NCBI RefSeq assembly: GCF_003025595.1
Contig: NZ_PYMI01000004.1
Span: forward strand, 558,001-622,000
Source of the DNA: Photobacterium ganghwense
GTDB lineage: Bacteria > Pseudomonadota > Gammaproteobacteria > Enterobacterales > Vibrionaceae
Direction of reading: 5' to 3'
Length of the DNA: 64,000 bases
The notes under the pieces were generated by a model. The model had not been told where the DNA came from. It worked only from the letters and a program-made list of their open reading frames with translations, and ran no database searches. Each line of letters begins with the position of its first letter. The stretch's first letter is position 1. A program made the position numbers and the translations under genes. Shown piece by piece: positions 7,925 to 16,142 of this stretch.

Positions 7925-9034
7925 ATGAACCCTCGTGTCTCCGTCATCGGCTCAGGTAATGCCGGTCTGACTGCGGCGTATCACTTCTCTCTGCAGGGTG
8001 CGAATGTGTGCCTGTATGGTGCGCCGGGCTTTGATCAGCCGCTACGGGACATCGAACAGCAGGGCGGCATCCGTGCGCTGTCCCGCTACAACGATGTGCC
8101 ACTGACCTATGCTGGCTTTCAGCCGATCCACACCATCAGCCGCGATCTGGCCGAAACCATCGCCTTCAGCGATTTGCTGATTTTACCCGTCCCTTCCTTT
8201 GCCCAGGAGCCCCTGTTCACTGAGATGCTGCCACACCTCAGGGATGGCCAGATTATCATGCTGATGCCGGGCAACTATGGCTCACTGGTTCTGAACCGCA
8301 TTAAACAGGATCAAGGTTATGACAGCCTCAACATCACATTTGTCGATGCCATTTCAATTCCGTGGGCAACCCGAATTGTCGGCCCTGCTGACATCGCGAT
8401 TCTCGGAATGAAAGAATTTCTGCCTGTGGCGGCTTTTCCTGCCACACAAACCGAAGCGGCGATAACCAAGCTGCAACCTGTTATGCCTCTGCCTTTGAAA
8501 CCCTTGGGGAACGTGATAGAAGCCGGGTTAGAAAACATTAACTTTGGCGGACACCCCCTGTTGACCACCCTCAACATGGGATTGCTGGAGAACTTTGACG
8601 GCCAGTTCAATTACTATAAGGACTGCTGCTCCGTCTCGACGGCAAAAGCAGCGGCAGTGATGGAAGCTGAACGGCAGGCCGTGGGCAAAGCACTTGGTCT
8701 GACGCTGCAACCGGAACTGGATGCCATGAACGCCCTGTACAACATGGCGTGTGAAAGTGTGTACGAAGTGAACCGCACGTCAGAGACCCACGGTAAACTC
8801 AACAGCGCGCCGAATTCCGCCAGCAACCGCTATATCACGGAAGATGCGGCTTATTTGCTGGTGCCGTGTTATGAGCTGGGACAGTTGGTAGGGATCGATA
8901 CCCCCATGGTGACCTCATGCCTGCACATCGACAACGCCTATAACGAAACCAACTATTTCGAGACAGGCAGAACGCTGAAAAAAATGGGACTGGATAACCT
9001 GTCTGCACAGGAAATCATGGATTTCGTCGCGTAA
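7925..9034 (+). CDS. NAD(P)-dependent opine/octopine dehydrogenase family protein
   Basis: A 369-residue oxidoreductase. The N-terminal Rossmann fold carries the dinucleotide motif GSGNAG at residues 9-14. The C-terminal half resembles the octopine/nopaline dehydrogenase helical domain, with HGKLNSAP and NRYITEDAAY segments. Family members reversibly condense an amino acid with a 2-oxo acid using NAD(P)H. Which opine or related metabolite is used here is unknown. Start ATG 7925 has AAGGATG just upstream; a longer frame to 7856 lacks support. It is followed after 100 bp by a DcuC/YfcC carrier and preceded by LysR, suggesting an opine or amino-acid uptake and breakdown unit. Confidence 0.85.
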   Translation: MNPRVSVIGSGNAGLTAAYHFSLQGANVCLYGAPGFDQPLRDIEQQGGIRALSRYNDVPLTYAGFQPIHTISRDLAETIAFSDLLILPVPSFAQEPLFTEMLPHLRDGQIIMLMPGNYGSLVLNRIKQDQGYDSLNITFVDAISIPWATRIVGPADIAILGMKEFLPVAAFPATQTEAAITKLQPVMPLPLKPLGNVIEAGLENINFGGHPLLTTLNMGLLENFDGQFNYYKDCCSVSTAKAAAVMEAERQAVGKALGLTLQPELDAMNALYNMACESVYEVNRTSETHGKLNSAPNSASNRYITEDAAYLLVPCYELGQLVGIDTPMVTSCLHIDNAYNETNYFETGRTLKKMGLDNLSAQEIMDFVA

Positions 9035-9094
9035 ACGCATCAACAACATGCGACGGATAAGATTGCACAACAAGAGGCGAACAACGCCCGCGTG

Positions 9095-9112
9095 ATGGGG
9101 CTACGGCCCCAT
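9095..9112 (+). other. Intercistronic stem-loop with UACG tetraloop
   Basis: ATGGGGC and GCCCCAT form a 7-bp stem closed by TACG, giving a C(UACG)G extra-stable tetraloop. It sits between the dehydrogenase and the carrier, with no U-tract. It may stabilise the upstream mRNA end or act as partial attenuation. Confidence 0.55.
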
Positions 9113-9134
9113 TGAAAGATAAGAGGACACCCTT

Positions 9135-10541
9135 ATGACAAAACTCAAATTTCCCTCTGCCTACACCATTCTGATGATACTGACCGTCCTGATGGCGGTG
9201 CTGACCTGGGTCATTCCGGCCGGACAGTATCAGATGGAGAAAAACGAAACGCTCGGGCGCATGGTGCCGCAGGTTGGTACGTACCAGATCGTCGATGCGA
9301 ATCCGCAAGGCATGGTCGAAGTACTGATGGCCCCGATTCAGGGTTTCTATGACCCGAGCAGCTATGCGGCACGGGCCGTCGACGTCGCCCTGTTTGTGCT
9401 GGTGATCGGCGGCTTTCTGGCGGTGGTTACCAAAACCGGCGCCATTGATGCCGGTATCTCAGGCACCATGAAACGACTGGCCGGGCGGGAAAAATGGATG
9501 ATTCCGATTCTGATGGGGCTGTTTGCGCTCGGCGGCACCGTATATGGCATGGCAGAAGAAACCATTCCTTTTTATGCCCTTCTGATCCCGGTCATGATTG
9601 CAGCCGGGTACGACAGTATTGTTGGGGTCGCGATTATCATGGTGGGGGCCGGTATTGGCTGCCTGGGCTCAACAATCAACCCATTTGCGACGGTGATCGC
9701 CTCTAATGCCGCTGAAATCAATTTTATGGATGGCTTTGCCCTGCGTGCGCTTATCCTCGTGCTTGGCTGGCTGGTCTGTGTGATTTATGTCATGCGCTAT
9801 GCCGAAAAAGTCAAACAAGATCCTGAACAGTCTATTGTCGCCCACCAGCGCGAAGACAACCTCAGTTACTTCCTGCACAGTAAGCAGCAACAAACACCAG
9901 AGCTGACGACAACCCGCAAAGCGATTCTGGCAATTTTCGGCCTGACGTTCGCCGTCATGATGTGGGGTGTCTCAGTTGCCGGTTGGTGGATGGCCGAACT
10001 GTCGGCGCTGTTTATCGGCGCGAGTATCGTAGTCGGCTTTGTCGGCCGGATGTCAGAAGTAGAAATCACGGACAATTTCGTCAACGGCGCAAGGGATCTG
10101 CTTGGTGTGGCATTGATCATCGCAATTGCCCGGGGGCTGGTGGTCGTCATGGATAACGGGAATATCACCCATACCATTTTGCACTATGCCGAAAGTCTGT
10201 TGGGCGGGCTGAATGATATTGCGTTCATCAATGCGATTTACTGGGTGGAAGCGGTGCTTTGTCTAGTGGTGCCATCATCCTCCGGTCTGGCGGTACTGTC
10301 GATGCCGGTACTGGCCCCACTGGCCGATTTTGTCGGGGTCGGGCGTGAACTGGTAGTAACGGCTTATCAGTCTGCCTCCGGATTACCGAATCTGGTGACG
10401 CCAACCTCCGGCGTCGTGATGGGCGGCCTGGCAATCGGGCGGGTGGCTTACTCTTCCTGGCTACGCTTTATTGGCCCACTGATTGGTATGCTGACCGCTA
10501 TGGTGATGGTATTGCTCAGTATTGGGGTTGTTATTAGTTAG
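9135..10541 (+). CDS. YfcC/DcuC-family membrane carrier, copy 1
   Basis: A 468-residue integral membrane protein with about 12 hydrophobic segments of the C4-dicarboxylate/arginine-antiporter-like YfcC family (DcuC superfamily). Landmarks are the start PSAYTILMIL, ending in VIPAGQY, the mid motif TINPFATVIASNAA and the late motif VPSSSGLAVLSMPVLAPLAD. ATG 9135 has AGAGGACACCCTT upstream. It lies 100 bp after the opine-type dehydrogenase with one hairpin between, so the two are probably co-transcribed. The carrier likely imports or exchanges the amino acid, opine or dicarboxylate that enzyme handles. A paralogue with the same motifs is at 32163-33689. Confidence 0.85.
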   Translation: MTKLKFPSAYTILMILTVLMAVLTWVIPAGQYQMEKNETLGRMVPQVGTYQIVDANPQGMVEVLMAPIQGFYDPSSYAARAVDVALFVLVIGGFLAVVTKTGAIDAGISGTMKRLAGREKWMIPILMGLFALGGTVYGMAEETIPFYALLIPVMIAAGYDSIVGVAIIMVGAGIGCLGSTINPFATVIASNAAEINFMDGFALRALILVLGWLVCVIYVMRYAEKVKQDPEQSIVAHQREDNLSYFLHSKQQQTPELTTTRKAILAIFGLTFAVMMWGVSVAGWWMAELSALFIGASIVVGFVGRMSEVEITDNFVNGARDLLGVALIIAIARGLVVVMDNGNITHTILHYAESLLGGLNDIAFINAIYWVEAVLCLVVPSSSGLAVLSMPVLAPLADFVGVGRELVVTAYQSASGLPNLVTPTSGVVMGGLAIGRVAYSSWLRFIGPLIGMLTAMVMVLLSIGVVIS

Positions 10542-10701
10542 TCGCGACGAATAAATCGCTTGTAGTTAATAGCTAGTGGTTAATCGCTTTTGAAAAATCA
10601 CGCTCGGTTAAAGCTCTTGATCAAACATGCGCAGTTAACAGCACGCGGTAACCTCAGTCCGGACGGTTTGATTCCAAGCTAAAACGTAACCGTTAATAAA
10701 C

Positions 10702-10740
10702 AAAAAGCCTCCGTTATCTGAGTCGATAACGGAGGCTTTA
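10702..10740. terminator. Bidirectional intrinsic terminator between YfcC and YdeP-type genes
   Basis: A perfect 15-bp inverted repeat (AAAGCCTCCGTTATC with its complement) around a 6-base loop, flanked by A-run and T-run. It serves the plus-strand carrier gene and the minus-strand molybdoenzyme gene. Confidence 0.85.
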
Positions 10741-10833
10741 TCACAAATTGCTTTACCACAAAGTGCTTTACCAGCGCATTTTTTACGCTAAAGCATGCTG
10801 TAGTAAGCAAACCGGCTCCAGTAAGAAACGGGT

Positions 10834-13203
10834 TTACGCTGCTGTGCCGGGTTCTGCTTTTGTCGGGGTAGCCGTTTCAAAAGTAGCCGTGGTTAAGATG
10901 GTCTGGCTGGGTTTCGCTTTCTCAATCTTGATTGCGATAAACTTCGAAGTAGGTGTAAAGGTACGATCCCCGTAACTTTCCAGTGGTACCAGTGGATTCG
11001 TTTCCGGATAGTAGGCCGCCGCCTGCCCTGCCGGGATATCGTAAGCCACCAGCACAAAATCAGACACTCGACGCTCACGCCCGTCGTCCCACAGCGAAAC
11101 CAAATCTACTTTTTCGCCCGGCTCAAAACCTAAGCGGCGAATATCCTCTTCATTGACAAACACCACCTCACGCAGACCAAACACGCCACGGTAACGGTCA
11201 TCCAGCCCGTACAGTGTGGTGTTGTACTGATCATGCGAGCGCATGGTTTGCAGGATCAAATCCGGCTTGTCGCCTTTTTTCAGTACACCTTCGTTGACCA
11301 GCTGTGTTGGCAGTGCCGCTGCACTGAACTGCGCCTTACCGCTCGGCGTGTTCCAGATCCGGTTAGCCGCCGCGTTACCCAAGTGAAAACCGCCCGGATG
11401 CTTTAATTTTTCATTAAAGTTATCAAAACCGGGGATAGTCTCCGCGATCAAATCACGGATCCGGCTGTAATCGGCAATGGCCCAATCCCAGTCAATCGGA
11501 TGGTTACCCAACGTCGCCTTGGCGATACCGGCTAAAATTGCCGTTTCAGAACGCAGCATCGGCGAACGCGGTTTTAGCTGACCATAAGAGATATGAACCA
11601 TGCTGAAGGTATCTTCGACTGTCACGCCCTGCGGCCCTTCCGCCTGCATGTCGATTTCAGTCCGTCCCAGACAAGGCAAAATCAGCGCATCGCGCCCGGT
11701 CACCAGGTGAGAGCGGTTCAGCTTGGTTGCAATATGGACCGTCAGTTCACAACTGCGCAGCGCACGGTGCGTTCTTGTCGTATCCGGCGTGGCCTGTGCA
11801 AAGTTCCCGCCCAGTCCGATAAAGACCTTGGATCGTTGCTCTTCCATAGCCTGAATCGCCTGAACCGAATTGTGGCCATGCTCACGTGGCACGCTGAATT
11901 TGAAACGTTTTTCCAACGCATCCAGCAACGCTTTTGGCGGATGCTCATTAATGCCCATGGTACGGTCACCCTGCACATTACTGTGGCCTCGAACTGGCGA
12001 CAAACCCGCGCCCGGTTTACCGACGTTACCGCGCAGCAGTTGCAAATTCACCACTTCCTGAATAGTCGGTACAGAGTGACGGTGCTGAGTCAGTCCCATC
12101 GCCCAGCACATCACCACTTTGTCCGCCCGGCGGTACATCCGAGCCAGTACCTCAATCTCTTCGATCGTTAAGCCTGATTGCTCAACAATGTGGCCCCAAC
12201 TGGTTGCATCCACAGCGTTCAGGTATGCATCCAGCCCTGTGGTGTGCTTGTTAATAAAGGCGTGATCAAAAACCGCAGGTTCCCCGTTTTCCCGCGCTTC
12301 CCGATCCCAGTTAAGCAGGAATTTCGCCATACCACGGAAAACAGCCATGTCGCCGCCAAGCGCCGGACGGAAATACGCCGTATTGGTTGGCTCTGAGCCA
12401 TTGCGCAGCATTTCAATCGGATGTTGTGGGTGCTGGAATCGCTCCAGGCCACGCTCTTTCAGCGGGTTCAGACAGATCACCTGAGCACCGCGTTTTACCG
12501 CTTCACGCAGCGGATCCAGCATTCGCGGATGGTTAGTACCCGGGTTCTGGCCAATCACGAAAATGGCATCGGCCTCTTCGAGGTCTTTAAACACCACCGT
12601 GCCTTTACCTACCCCAATAGTCTCCGACATGCCAAGGCCACTGGCTTCGTGGCACATATTTGAACAATCAGGGAAGTTATTGGTGCCGAACGCACGGACG
12701 AATAGCTGATAAATAAAGGCGGCTTCATTGCTGGCTCGACCCGATGTATAGAACTCGGCTTGATCCGGAGAGTCAAGATTATTCAAGTGCTGAGCGATCA
12801 GTGCATAAGCCTCTTCCCATGACGTTTCTACATAGCGATCAGTTTCTGCGTTGTAGCGCATTGGGTGAGTAAGCCGTCCTTGATATTCCAGCCAGTAGTC
12901 GGTCTGGTTGGCAAGCTCGGACACACTGTATTTCGCAAAAAAGTCCGGGTCCACCAGACGGCCGGTGGCCTCCCAGTTCACCGCCTTGGCACCGTTTTCA
13001 CAGAAGTTAACCATGCCATTTTCAGGCGATTCACCCCAGGCACAGCCCGGACAATCAAACCCGCCATTCTGGTTCGTTTTTAACATGGTTCTGAGGTTAC
13101 GGAATGCGTTCTCACTGCCCAGCCAGCTTTTCGTGACACTTTTCAGGGCTCCCCAGCCACCAGCCGGTGCGTTATAATCCCTGATATGTTCTTTTTGACT
13201 CAT
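10834..13203 (-). CDS. FdhF/YdeP family molybdopterin oxidoreductase (formate-dehydrogenase-alpha-like)
   Basis: A 789-residue molybdenum enzyme of the YdeP branch of the formate dehydrogenase family. Cysteines C51, C54 and C68 (CPGCAWGE ... NFC) form the N-terminal Fe-S/CxxC region. C184 in SNMCHEASG is in the position of the active-site Cys/Sec of formate dehydrogenases. The molybdopterin-binding core spans about 100-640 and the dinucleotide-binding C-terminal domain about 660-760. Start ATG 13203 is fixed by AGGAG eight bases upstream; the longer frame to 13401 runs through regulatory DNA. E. coli YdeP is linked to acid resistance, and its true substrate is uncertain. A perfect FNR box at 13388-13401 suggests oxygen-limited expression. 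FdhD is encoded nearby. Confidence 0.88.
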   Translation of the reverse strand: MSQKEHIRDYNAPAGGWGALKSVTKSWLGSENAFRNLRTMLKTNQNGGFDCPGCAWGESPENGMVNFCENGAKAVNWEATGRLVDPDFFAKYSVSELANQTDYWLEYQGRLTHPMRYNAETDRYVETSWEEAYALIAQHLNNLDSPDQAEFYTSGRASNEAAFIYQLFVRAFGTNNFPDCSNMCHEASGLGMSETIGVGKGTVVFKDLEEADAIFVIGQNPGTNHPRMLDPLREAVKRGAQVICLNPLKERGLERFQHPQHPIEMLRNGSEPTNTAYFRPALGGDMAVFRGMAKFLLNWDREARENGEPAVFDHAFINKHTTGLDAYLNAVDATSWGHIVEQSGLTIEEIEVLARMYRRADKVVMCWAMGLTQHRHSVPTIQEVVNLQLLRGNVGKPGAGLSPVRGHSNVQGDRTMGINEHPPKALLDALEKRFKFSVPREHGHNSVQAIQAMEEQRSKVFIGLGGNFAQATPDTTRTHRALRSCELTVHIATKLNRSHLVTGRDALILPCLGRTEIDMQAEGPQGVTVEDTFSMVHISYGQLKPRSPMLRSETAILAGIAKATLGNHPIDWDWAIADYSRIRDLIAETIPGFDNFNEKLKHPGGFHLGNAAANRIWNTPSGKAQFSAAALPTQLVNEGVLKKGDKPDLILQTMRSHDQYNTTLYGLDDRYRGVFGLREVVFVNEEDIRRLGFEPGEKVDLVSLWDDGRERRVSDFVLVAYDIPAGQAAAYYPETNPLVPLESYGDRTFTPTSKFIAIKIEKAKPSQTILTTATFETATPTKAEPGTAA

Positions 13204-13387
13204 GAAGTTGCTCCTCAGTGGGGAAGAACAATGAACGAGACAGCAAGTATTCTGAACCTGGTACAGACACCGGGCGTTTGAATAAAAACGGGTTATCAGA
13301 AAACGGGTTTTTCTCAAACGAGCTGTGAATCGCTCATTGATAGTTCGGTACAAGCAATTGCGACAAAAATGCAGACATGCAATTACA

Positions 13388-13401
13388 TTGATCTGCATCA
13401 A
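13388..13401 (-). promoter_or_regulatory. Perfect FNR-type box upstream of the YdeP-type gene
   Basis: The two half-sites TTGAT and ATCAA are separated by four bases (CTGC), an exact match to the FNR consensus. Its centre is about 190 bp from the molybdoenzyme start, leaving room for a class II promoter and leader. Confidence 0.75.
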
Positions 13402-13451
13402 AGATTATTGAGTTTGTGAATAACCGTCCAATTGAAAACATTTACCCCATC

Positions 13452-13466
13452 ATAGATATCATCTAT
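13452..13466. promoter_or_regulatory. ATAGAT-N3-ATCTAT palindrome, copy 1
   Basis: ATAGATATCATCTAT is an interrupted palindrome followed by CAC. Its exact reverse complement occurs at 13757-13771. It is centred about 64 bp from the FNR box on the molybdoenzyme side, so it may be an upstream activator or repressor site. Confidence 0.55.
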
Positions 13467-13756
13467 CACGGCGTTTTAGTCCCTTTAAAATCCATACCCA
13501 CACCGATTAATAACCTTATTATTTTCAATCATATATCTAAGACAGCCCCTTGGGCGGGCTAACGACTTACCCCATCTTCGCTCCCGCTTTGAACAGGTCT
13601 CAAAATGGCGTCAGGCGCGTTTCCCCTTTTCATCATCGATATAACTTATCACTTATCTAAAATTATTGATGCCTTACTAGAACAAGCGACTGATGGCCGC
13701 GGAGAAATCCCGCAAAACAGCCTGTCAGACCTGTAAATCAACGGACTTAAACATTA

Positions 13757-13771
13757 ATAGATGATATCTAT
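13757..13771. promoter_or_regulatory. ATAGAT-N3-ATCTAT palindrome, copy 2 (inverted)
   Basis: ATAGATGATATCTAT is the reverse complement of the 13452-13466 element. It is centred about 64 bp from the second FNR box at 13821-13834, mirroring the first pair. Confidence 0.55.
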
Positions 13772-13820
13772 CACACCATAAAAACAACTGATTTGACCGA
13801 GGGTATAGCCATCCCTATTC

Positions 13821-13834
13821 TTGATTTAGATCAA
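13821..13834 (+). promoter_or_regulatory. Perfect FNR-type box facing the bestrophin gene
   Basis: TTGAT-TTAG-ATCAA matches the FNR consensus exactly. It lies about 300 bp before the bestrophin start. A class II promoter here would put the start of transcription near 13870, just ahead of the 8-bp repeat array. Confidence 0.7.
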
Positions 13835-13913
13835 AAACACAACGAGTTTTTCACCGACTCTACAAACGACGTGTAAGAAAGTATTTCAGCGCGGTCAAGA
13901 AAACATCGACCAG

Positions 13914-13977
13914 CTGCAAAACTGCAAAACTGCAAAACTGCAAAACTGCAAAACTGCAAAACTGCAAAACTGCAAAA
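13914..13977. repeat. Eight perfect 8-bp tandem repeats (CTGCAAAA)
   Basis: Eight uninterrupted copies of CTGCAAAA lie in the leader between the FNR box and the bestrophin start. The unit is not a multiple of three and the copies are identical, which fits an array able to change length by slippage. The minus-strand frame through it is a repeat artefact. Confidence 0.9.
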
Positions 13978-14131
13978 AAGCATACTCGATAATCCTACTT
14001 GGTACTTTCTTTCTGTGTGCACAGTGATAAACAGAATTTATCCAGAACACTTTTTATTTAGATTATTTAGACACGACCTAAAAGAATAAATAACTGCCTG
14101 AAGCAAGAGTACAGCCGAGAACGAAACAGAT

Positions 14132-15031
14132 ATGATTGTTCATTCCAAACCCAACTTATTCAATATCCTGTTCTCTCTGAAAGGCTCGATTGCGAAACGT
14201 ATTGCCCTGCGCAGTTTTATGGTGACGGTATTAGCCGCATTGATTGTGCTGGTTGAAGGCTTGCTACCGGCATTTTTTACCCATGTGAACGCAACACCGT
14301 TCACCTTATTGGGTATCTCACTCTCTATTTTTATGAGTTTTCGCAACAATGCCTGTTACGGGCGCTGGTGGGAAGGACGTCAGGCGTGGGGTCATGTGAT
14401 CACCGAAGTTCGCTCCTTTTCGCGGGCCAGCGCCGTGATTCCAGACAAGGCATTACGTGAAACATTACTCAAAGAGCTGTGCGGCTACACCCATGCACTC
14501 AGCGCCAAGCTTCGCGGGGATGATGAATTTGAAGCAGCACGAAACTGGCTGTCGCAACCCCGGCAACGATACGGCCACAACCTGTGTGACGGCATTTTAC
14601 GGGTGATCAGCGAGCGCTGTTCAAAACTGGCCACGGATCAGATTATCAGTGACTGGCGCTATGTCACGCTTGAAGAGCGACTGCAGAAGTTATCGGAAGC
14701 CCAGGCAAGCTGTGAACGAATCAAAACAACCCCGTTGCCGTTTCCGTATACGCTGTTGTTTCATCGCACCAACTATATCTTTTGTATCTTGCTGCCGTTT
14801 GCCATGGCAGAGCCACTTGGCTGGATAGCCCCGATTTTTACCACCATCGTCAGCTATACCTTTTTTGGTCTGGACGCTATCGGGGATGAGCTTGAAGATC
14901 CGTTCGGCCGTGAAGAAAACGATCTGCCGCTGGATGCCATGGTGCGCACGATAGAACGCGATATTCTTGATGCCCTGGGTGCCACAGAGCTGCCACCTTC
15001 GCTTCAACCGGTGGACTATGTACTCAGCTGA
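14132..15031 (+). CDS. Bestrophin family membrane channel (YneE-like)
   Basis: A 299-residue bestrophin/UPF0187-family protein, in bacteria a pentameric anion- or cation-conducting channel of the inner membrane. Typical segments are MSFRNNACYGRWWEGRQAWG after the second membrane helix and the conserved C-terminal stretch FFGLDAIGDELEDPFGREEND. Four hydrophobic segments are visible, two in the first 75 residues and two around 215-250. ATG 14132 has only a weak ribosome-binding site (GAGAACGAAA). The leader upstream holds a perfect FNR box and an 8-bp repeat array. Six hexamer repeats begin at the stop codon. Its physiological role is unknown. Confidence 0.87.
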   Translation: MIVHSKPNLFNILFSLKGSIAKRIALRSFMVTVLAALIVLVEGLLPAFFTHVNATPFTLLGISLSIFMSFRNNACYGRWWEGRQAWGHVITEVRSFSRASAVIPDKALRETLLKELCGYTHALSAKLRGDDEFEAARNWLSQPRQRYGHNLCDGILRVISERCSKLATDQIISDWRYVTLEERLQKLSEAQASCERIKTTPLPFPYTLLFHRTNYIFCILLPFAMAEPLGWIAPIFTTIVSYTFFGLDAIGDELEDPFGREENDLPLDAMVRTIERDILDALGATELPPSLQPVDYVLS

Positions 15032-15063
15032 ACCTGAACCTGAACCTGAACCTGAACCTGAAC
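15028..15063. repeat. Six perfect CTGAAC hexamer repeats starting at the bestrophin stop codon
   Basis: Six adjacent CTGAAC copies; the first contains the bestrophin TGA stop. Loss or gain of copies would not alter the protein, since the stop is in the first unit. Confidence 0.9.
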
Positions 15064-15198
15064 ACAGGTGTCATATGTACATGTACAGAAATAATAAAAC
15101 GAATAAAGATCCGAAGTGATTTAAGTCAGCTCTCACAAGATTGAAGAAATAAAGCGCCTGAGCCTAAGCACAACAAGACGCTGAAAATAGGAAGTTTC

Positions 15199-16095
15199 AT
15201 GGATATTAAACAGCTTAAGTATCTCATCGCGCTCGATAAGACCCGACACTTCGGGCAAGCCGCCGCATTGTGCCATATTACGCAGCCGACCCTGTCGATG
15301 CGCATCAGAAATCTGGAAGATGAGCTCAACCTGGTTCTGGTCGAACGCGGTCAGCGTTTTGAAGGTTTTACCGAGGCCGGTGAAAGAATCCTGGCCTGGG
15401 CTCGTACCGTACTGACAGCACATGACGGCCTTCAGGCAGAAGCGGCTAACTGCCGCGGTCAGTTGGTCGGTAGCCTTCGCCTGGGTATGGTTCCGCTGGC
15501 AAGCCAGAATCCGATGCAACTCCTGAAACCGCTGTCCCAACGCTATCCCGAGTTGCGTTTTCAACTGTTATCGATGACTTCAGAACAAGTGATAGATGGA
15601 CTGAATCGCAACCAGCTGGACTTAGGGCTTTGCTATCTGGATCAGGTCGATACCACGCACTTTGACGTCATCAAACTCTCAGCCACCAGCATGGGGTTGC
15701 TGCATGACGTCCGACATTTTGCGTTTCCTGAGTCCGAGCTCACCTGGGACGGTCTTGACCAAATCCCTCTCGGCTTGCTGACCAAAGGGATGCATTACCG
15801 CCATTCCATTGATATCCGGTTCAGCAGTAAAGGGCTAACCCCCAATATCGTTGTCGAGGGTGATTCTACATTCCAGCTTATTCAAGCCGTTAGCGCGGGT
15901 ATGTGCTGCGCCATTATGCCGCTGAACAGCGGGCTGGAGGATCTGAATGATTACCTGCGAATCGTGCCCATTGACGGTGCCATTGTGCAATCGCCCATCG
16001 GCTTGCTGATGCGGCGTTCTGAGCCTCGCTCAGCGTTGGCCGAAAAATGCTTTGCAGAAGCACAGGCCATTTTTGCCGCTGACAGCACGCTGTAA
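15199..16095 (+). CDS. LysR family transcriptional regulator upstream of fdhD
   Basis: A 298-residue LysR-type protein. The winged helix-turn-helix lies in residues 1-60 (FGQAAALCHITQPTLSMRI) and the ligand-binding domain in about 90-295. The ATG at 15199 has GGAAG six bases upstream. It is followed after 47 bp by fdhD in the same direction, so the two probably share a transcript. The regulator may govern formate-dehydrogenase genes such as the YdeP-type gene across the bestrophin gene. The N-terminus resembles OxyR-like regulators in layout, but the OxyR cysteine region is not recognisable. Effector unknown. Confidence 0.82.
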   Translation: MDIKQLKYLIALDKTRHFGQAAALCHITQPTLSMRIRNLEDELNLVLVERGQRFEGFTEAGERILAWARTVLTAHDGLQAEAANCRGQLVGSLRLGMVPLASQNPMQLLKPLSQRYPELRFQLLSMTSEQVIDGLNRNQLDLGLCYLDQVDTTHFDVIKLSATSMGLLHDVRHFAFPESELTWDGLDQIPLGLLTKGMHYRHSIDIRFSSKGLTPNIVVEGDSTFQLIQAVSAGMCCAIMPLNSGLEDLNDYLRIVPIDGAIVQSPIGLLMRRSEPRSALAEKCFAEAQAIFAADSTL

Positions 16096-16142
16096 CACTC
16101 AGGCGTTTCCCGTTACGACCAGGACTTAAGGAAAACATCATC

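Noticed and set aside
13831..14022. 63-codon minus-strand frame with repeated CSFAVLQF units
   Set aside because: It is a direct read-through of the 8-bp repeat array and has no start signal or conserved feature.
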